This document shows positions 60,106 to 64,000 of a DNA stretch of 64,000 nt, piece after piece. The stretch's first letter is position 1, and every line of letters starts with the position of its first letter. Below the pieces are notes generated by a model. The model was not told the origin of the DNA, did no database searches, and worked only from the letters and a program-made list of their open reading frames with translations. The position numbers and the translations under genes were made by a program. Source of the DNA: Herbidospora solisilvae (GTDB taxonomy: Bacteria > Actinomycetota > Actinomycetes > Streptosporangiales > Streptosporangiaceae); contig NZ_WXEW01000013.1 of NCBI RefSeq assembly GCF_009901565.1, positions 170,136 to 234,135 on the forward strand, read 5' to 3'.

Positions 60106-60124
60106 GGAACGATTCGACTACGAT
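60106..60124 (+). promoter_or_regulatory. lacI-type gene promoter with possible autoregulatory site
   Basis: GGAACGATTC (60106-60115) resembles the operators at 60026-60048 and 61146-61223 with two changes. TACGAT (60119-60124) ends six bases before the ATG at 60131, and no ribosome binding site is present, so the transcript is probably leaderless. Confidence 0.5.
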
Positions 60125-60130
60125 GCTCGA

Positions 60131-61141
60131 ATGAACATCGGGGAGATCGCCAAGAGGGCGGGAGTGTCCCGCAGCACCGTGTCCTACGCCCTCACGGGCC
60201 GCCGCCCGGTCTCGCCCGAGACCAAACAGCGCATCCTGGCGGTGATCGACGAGCTGGGATACCGTCCCAACGCGGCGGCGCGCGCCCTCAAGGAGGGCCG
60301 CACCCGCACCATCGGCCTCGTCATCCCGCCCGCCAGCACCCGCCTGACCGACATGCAGCTCGGCTTCGTGGCCAGCGTCGTCGACGCCGCCGCGCGCGCC
60401 GATCTCGACGTGCTGCTGTCGCCCTCGGGAGGCGAGCACGACCGCTCCTTCGAGCGCGTCGTCACCGGTCAGCGGGTCGACGGCGTGATCGTCATGGAGA
60501 TACGGCTCGAAGACGACCGGGTCGCCCGGCTGATGGCCAGCGGCCTGCCGTTCGTCGGCATCGGCCGCACCCGCGACCCCGACGGCATGTCATGGGTCGA
60601 CCTCGACTACGAGACGCTCATCGCCCGGTGCGTCCACCACCTCGCCGACCTCGGCCACCGTGACATCGCCCTGGTCAACCGCAGCGCCGAACTGGTGGCC
60701 GCCGGATACGGCCCGGGGCACCGCGCGCGGGCCGGCTTCGACCGGGCGGTCGCCGAGCGCGGCCTGCGCGGCGTGGCCGTCTGCTGCGCCGACGACGCCC
60801 AGGCCGGTCAGGCCTGCACCGAACACCTGCTCGCCGAGCACCCGGAGCTGACGGCGATCGCCACCGTCAACGAGGCGGCGGCGGCCGGGGTCTACCACGC
60901 GCTCGCCCGGACGGGCCGTGAGGTGCCCCGCGACTTCTCGATCGTGGGCGTCGCCGCCCGGCACTGGGCGGAGAACCTCCATCCGCCGCTCACCGCGGCG
61001 GACGTGCCCGCCGTCGAACTGGGCGCGCACGCCGTCGACCTGCTGCTGGGGCGGATCGCCGACCCGGCCGCCCCCCACCGCCATCTGCTGGTAGCGCCGC
61101 CGATCTCGCTGCGCGCCACGACCGGCCCGGCGCGGCCGTAG
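60131..61141 (+). CDS. LacI-family transcriptional regulator
   Basis: The 336-residue protein has a LacI helix-turn-helix (MNIGEIAKRAGVSRSTVSYA; the hinge region is GYRPNAAARALKEG) and a periplasmic-binding-protein-like ligand domain from about residue 60. It lies between the importer genes and the secreted glycosidase gene, and all three promoter regions carry GAAYCGRTTC sites. It is therefore the likely local regulator, released by a sugar or sugar derivative. The ATG seems to be a leaderless start. Confidence 0.93.
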   Translation: MNIGEIAKRAGVSRSTVSYALTGRRPVSPETKQRILAVIDELGYRPNAAARALKEGRTRTIGLVIPPASTRLTDMQLGFVASVVDAAARADLDVLLSPSGGEHDRSFERVVTGQRVDGVIVMEIRLEDDRVARLMASGLPFVGIGRTRDPDGMSWVDLDYETLIARCVHHLADLGHRDIALVNRSAELVAAGYGPGHRARAGFDRAVAERGLRGVAVCCADDAQAGQACTEHLLAEHPELTAIATVNEAAAAGVYHALARTGREVPRDFSIVGVAARHWAENLHPPLTAADVPAVELGAHAVDLLLGRIADPAAPHRHLLVAPPISLRATTGPARP

Positions 61142-61144
61142 CCG

Positions 61145-61224
61145 CGAATCGATTCGTTTCACCCCTCCGTCACTCCGTTGACATCGTGTCGTAACGCGAC
61201 CTAATCTGCGGTCGAATCGATTCG
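61145..61224 (+). promoter_or_regulatory. Promoter of the RICIN glycosidase flanked by two LacI operators
   Basis: TTGACA (61178-61183) and TAATCT (61202-61207) are 18 bases apart. CGAATCGATTCG, a perfect 12-base palindrome, occurs at 61145-61156 and 61213-61224, one upstream and one just downstream of the promoter. Two sites 68 bases apart are well placed for looping or cooperative repression by the LacI protein. Confidence 0.8.
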
Positions 61225-61270
61225 CTACCCAGCCCTCGCGTGAGATCACCTCGCCCTCAGGAGTAGCCCG

Positions 61271-63076
61271 ATGCGTACCCGAATACGATCCGTGATCGCC
61301 GCCTGCGCCCTGGCCGTCACCGGACTGGTCGTGCCCGCCGCCCCCGCCCTCGCGGCCGACGAGGCCATCACCGTCAACTTCGCCACCACGGGCGCGAGCC
61401 CCACGTACCGCGCCTCCGGCTGGATCTACGGAATGACCGAGAACGGCACCGGCCCGGCCGACCACTTCTACCGCGACGTCAAGTTCCGCGCCATGCGCGC
61501 CGGCGGCGCCCAGCTCCCCAGCGGCGGCTGGGTGTCGGGCGGGTACGACCGCCGCTGGAACTCCACGCTGGCCCAGGCCCGCCGCACCATCGCCCTCGGC
61601 GGCCAGTTCATCCTGCTCCCGCACGACCTGTGGGGCGCCGACGGCGCGGGCATCTCCCGCTTCCCCGGCGACAACGGCGACTGGACCGACTACGACAACT
61701 TCCTGACGCGCGTCATCGACGACGTGCGGGCCGCGGGCATCACCGTGCAGTGGGACCTGTGGAACGAGCCGAACATCACCCTGTTCTGGAACCGGCCGCA
61801 GTCCCAGTACTTCGAGTTGTGGCGCCGCAGCTACCAGCGGGTCCGCGCCGCGTTCCCCGGCCACCTGATCGTCGGGCCGAGCTGCGCGTGCGTCCCGTCC
61901 ACCTCGCACGCCTTCTGGAACGCCTACCTCGACTTCATCAAGGCCAACAACGTGGTGCCGGACATCATCAGCTGGCACTCGCTGCCGGGCGACCCCGTCG
62001 CCAACGTGGCCGCCGCCAACACGACCCTGAACTCGCGCGGCATCCCGCACCCGAGGCCCTACCAGATCAACGAGTACGGCGCCCCCGACGAGCAGAACCC
62101 CGCCGACGGCGCCTGGTACATCTCCCGGCTGGAACGCGCGGGCGCCGACGGCCTGCGCGCCCACTGGGGCGGCGGCGGCAACCTGCACAACGACATCGCC
62201 AACCTGCTCATCCGCAACAGCGCCGGGCAGCACCAGCCCAAGGGCGAGTGGTGGGTCTACCGTTTCTACGCCTCCCAGACCGGGCAGAGCGTGGCGGTCA
62301 CGCCGAGCAACTCCTACGACGCCTACGCCACGAAGGACACCGGCACGGCCAGGGTGCTCGTCGGCGGCGGACGCACCACCGGCAACCTGGCCGTCACCCT
62401 CCAGCGGCTCGACACCACCAGCGGCATCGTGCAGAACAACCAGGTGCGCGCGATCGTGCAGCGCATCCCGAACAACAACGGCGGCGCCGTGCAGGGGCCG
62501 GTCACCATCTCCAACTCCGTCGTCACCCTGTCGGGCAACGCGGTCACGCTCAACCTGCCCAACACCGCGATCGCCGACGCCCTGACCGTCACCCTCGTGC
62601 CGCCGTCGGACGGGAGCTTCACCTCGGTCGCGGTGGCCCAGCACTCCCAGCAGTGCCTCGACAACCCGAACTCCTCGACCGCCAACGGCACCGTCCAGCA
62701 GCAGTTCTACTGCGAGGGCGGCGACCAGCAACTCTGGAACTTCGTCCCGGTGAGCGGCGTCGCCAACACCTACACGGTCGTCAACCGGCAGAGCGGCAAG
62801 TGCCTCGACGTCAACGGGGTCTCCACCGCCGACGGGGCGGCCGTCATCCAGTGGACCTGCACCAGCGGCGCGCAGAACCAGCAGTTCACGCTCCGCAAGG
62901 TGACCTACGGCGGCAACGACGCGCACGACTACCAGCTCCTCGCCCGGCACAGCGGCAAGTGCGTGGACGTGAGCACGATCTCCACCGCGCCCCGCGCGGC
63001 CGTCCACCAGTGGACGTGCGTCGCGGCGGGGCAGGGTAGCCCGCTGAACCAGACCTGGCGAATCTGGGGACGCTGA
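61271..63076 (+). CDS. Secreted clan-A glycoside hydrolase with RICIN module
   Basis: The 601-residue protein has a Sec signal (cleavage near PALAADE), a TIM-barrel catalytic domain and a C-terminal ricin-type (CBM13) module from about residue 455 (QCLDNPNSST, GKCLDVNGVST and GKCVDVSTIST, with QxW repeats). DLWNEPN near residue 160 gives the acid/base Glu and QINEYGAP near residue 262 the nucleophile, as in GH39/GH79-type enzymes. A beta-sandwich part at about 345-455 lies between. The exact family is uncertain. It is controlled by the double LacI operator. AGGAG precedes the ATG. Confidence 0.85.
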   Translation: MRTRIRSVIAACALAVTGLVVPAAPALAADEAITVNFATTGASPTYRASGWIYGMTENGTGPADHFYRDVKFRAMRAGGAQLPSGGWVSGGYDRRWNSTLAQARRTIALGGQFILLPHDLWGADGAGISRFPGDNGDWTDYDNFLTRVIDDVRAAGITVQWDLWNEPNITLFWNRPQSQYFELWRRSYQRVRAAFPGHLIVGPSCACVPSTSHAFWNAYLDFIKANNVVPDIISWHSLPGDPVANVAAANTTLNSRGIPHPRPYQINEYGAPDEQNPADGAWYISRLERAGADGLRAHWGGGGNLHNDIANLLIRNSAGQHQPKGEWWVYRFYASQTGQSVAVTPSNSYDAYATKDTGTARVLVGGGRTTGNLAVTLQRLDTTSGIVQNNQVRAIVQRIPNNNGGAVQGPVTISNSVVTLSGNAVTLNLPNTAIADALTVTLVPPSDGSFTSVAVAQHSQQCLDNPNSSTANGTVQQQFYCEGGDQQLWNFVPVSGVANTYTVVNRQSGKCLDVNGVSTADGAAVIQWTCTSGAQNQQFTLRKVTYGGNDAHDYQLLARHSGKCVDVSTISTAPRAAVHQWTCVAAGQGSPLNQTWRIWGR

Positions 63077-63086
63077 CCGGCCCGCG

Positions 63087-63121
63087 CGAGGCCCTGCCAC
63101 CCCGGGGGCGGCAGGGCCTCG
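63087..63121. terminator. Bidirectional intrinsic terminator
   Basis: CGAGGCCCTGCC at 63087-63098 pairs perfectly with GGCAGGGCCTCG at 63110-63121 around an 11-base loop. It lies between two convergent genes and can serve both. Confidence 0.85.
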
Positions 63122-63126
63122 TCGTG

Positions 63127-64000
63127 TCATACGGAGGCGATGGTCCACTGGTTGTTCGTGTTGGTGTTCGGCGCCCACATGCAGACGGTGGAGCCCGAAG
63201 TGGCGTTGCCCATGCCGTCCAGGGCGGTGCCGGTGCCGCGGTTGATGATCTGGTGGCGGCCGTTGCTCGCGGGGGCCAGCCGCCATTGCTGGTTGTTGGA
63301 GCCGGTCCAGGCTGCCTGGCGGGCGTTGGCGCCGTTGGCGGTGTTGCCCCAGCTGTCGATGACCATGCCGTTGGTGCGGTTGACGATCCGGTACCAGCCG
63401 CCGCCCAGGTCGACCAGCTGCCACTGCAGGTTGGTGGAGGTGCCCGAGGTCCACTGCTTGACGACCGAGCCGGAGGCGACGTTGCCGCCGCTGTCGAGCG
63501 CCAGGCCCGTGGTGCCGTTGACGATCCGCACCCAGGAGGTCGGCTGCTGCGGGGTGCCGGTCCCGGTCAGCCGGTAGGTGCGCCCGGCCTGCCCGGTGAG
63601 CGAAACCAGGTCGGATTCGGGTTTGGTGAAGGTGACCGCCGCGCCCGTCTCGGCATCCACGACCTGGACGGTGCCGGTGAAGACGGTGTTGCGGACGCGG
63701 GCGGTGCCGGCCCGGTCGAAGCGGACCAGGATCTCGGTGGCGCGGCCGGAGTTCCAGGTGGTGGCGACGGTGTAGCCGCCCCGCCCGCGCAGGCCCGTGA
63801 ATTTGCCGCTGGGCCAGGCCGAGGGGAGTGCCGGCAGGACGTGGAGTTCGCCGTTGTGGGATTGGAGGAGCATTTCGGCGATGCCGGAGGTGGCGCCGAA
63901 GTTGCCGTCGATCTGGAAGGGCGGGTGCAGGTCGAACATGTTCGGCGCCAGGCGGGCGGTGGTGACCAGCAGGCGCAGCAGGGTGTGGGCGCGGGCGCCC
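63127..64000 (-). CDS. GH95-family alpha-L-fucosidase with RICIN module, C-terminal part
   Basis: The frame is open to the end of the window, so the start lies outside. The visible 290 residues begin [19 protein letters not shown], then [20 protein letters not shown], the GH95 landmark whose Asp takes part in catalysis, and [20 protein letters not shown] short beta-rich part follows, then a ricin-type module (about 135 residues; [18 protein letters not shown]). GH95 enzymes remove alpha-1,2-L-fucose, some also L-galactose. Its place beside a LacI/ABC locus and near the FAH/SDR operon suggests a deoxy-hexose diet. The signal peptide is not visible. Confidence 0.88.
   Translation of the reverse strand, partial: GARAHTLLRLLVTTARLAPNMFDLHPPFQIDGNFGATSGIAEMLLQSHNGELHVLPALPSAWPSGKFTGLRGRGGYTVATTWNSGRATEILVRFDRAGTARVRNTVFTGTVQVVDAETGAAVTFTKPESDLVSLTGQAGRTYRLTGTGTPQQPTSWVRIVNGTTGLALDSGGNVASGSVVKQWTSGTSTNLQWQLVDLGGGWYRIVNRTNGMVIDSWGNTANGANARQAAWTGSNNQQWRLAPASNGRHQIINRGTGTALDGMGNATSGSTVCMWAPNTNTNNQWTIASV

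Noticed and set aside
60590..63454. A 954-codon minus-strand frame across the lacI-glycosidase junction
   Set aside because: It runs through the LacI operators and opposite two well-supported genes and has no domain of its own.
1..64000. tRNA genes, rRNA genes, CRISPR arrays, integrase or att sites
   Set aside because: No T-loop-like conserved stretches, spaced repeats of CRISPR type or integrase motifs were seen on reading both strands; a covariance-model scan was not possible.

Overview
The window is very GC-rich DNA with strong third-position GC bias, GTG and TTG starts, Sec- and Tat-exported proteins, ricin-type (RICIN/CBM13) carbohydrate-binding modules, a SARP-type regulator, VanW and DUF6461 proteins and several likely leaderless starts. 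Together these point to a sporulating actinomycete, most likely of the Streptosporangiales (Nonomuraea/Streptosporangium-like). That placement is an inference from gene content, not a database match. No tRNA, rRNA, CRISPR array, integrase or intact insertion sequence was seen.

Layout. 1-5 kb: a hypothetical gene, then three tandem genes for tiny secreted peptides that share the core NMHWGN, convergent with a large SARP/NB-ARC/TPR regulator. 5-14 kb: a two-gene operon for a secreted LamG protein and a 2031-residue Rhs/YD-repeat protein. 14-27 kb: YihY-type membrane protein, a GH16 glucanase, a sulfatase/cupin/DUF6461 operon, a secreted M14 carboxypeptidase, an LMW tyrosine phosphatase, a VanW protein, a LysE exporter, and an SDR/CDGSH/haem-oxygenase-like operon.

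27-39 kb is a coherent locus for taking up and degrading peptidoglycan fragments: BadF/BcrA-type amino-sugar kinase, cytoplasmic NagZ, RpiR/MurR-type regulator, a complete five-gene oligopeptide-type ABC importer, a tandem GNAT, MurQ etherase and an AmiE-like serine hydrolase. Most genes overlap by a few bases. Palindromes sit on both promoters. No PTS component is present, so phosphorylation would be done by the kinase.

39-50 kb is more patchy: a TetR/oxidoreductase pair with a palindromic operator, two gene-poor stretches, a pair of related HExxHxxxH metalloproteins, an alpha-carbonic anhydrase, ThpR, a lone NRPS condensation domain, DedA, and a stress-protein/royal-jelly-family pair.

50-64 kb is carbohydrate and hydroxy-acid metabolism. 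One tightly overlapping operon encodes an FAH-family hydrolase, an SDR, LarA, LarB and LarC, so it joins the last steps of a deoxy-sugar-acid pathway to a nickel-pincer racemase/epimerase. On the other strand are a GH63-like glycosidase and a sugar ABC importer, then a LacI regulator and a secreted clan-A glycoside hydrolase. GAAYCGRTTC-type operators occur in each of these promoter regions. The window ends inside a GH95 (alpha-L-fucosidase type) gene, which would suit a deoxy-hexose diet.
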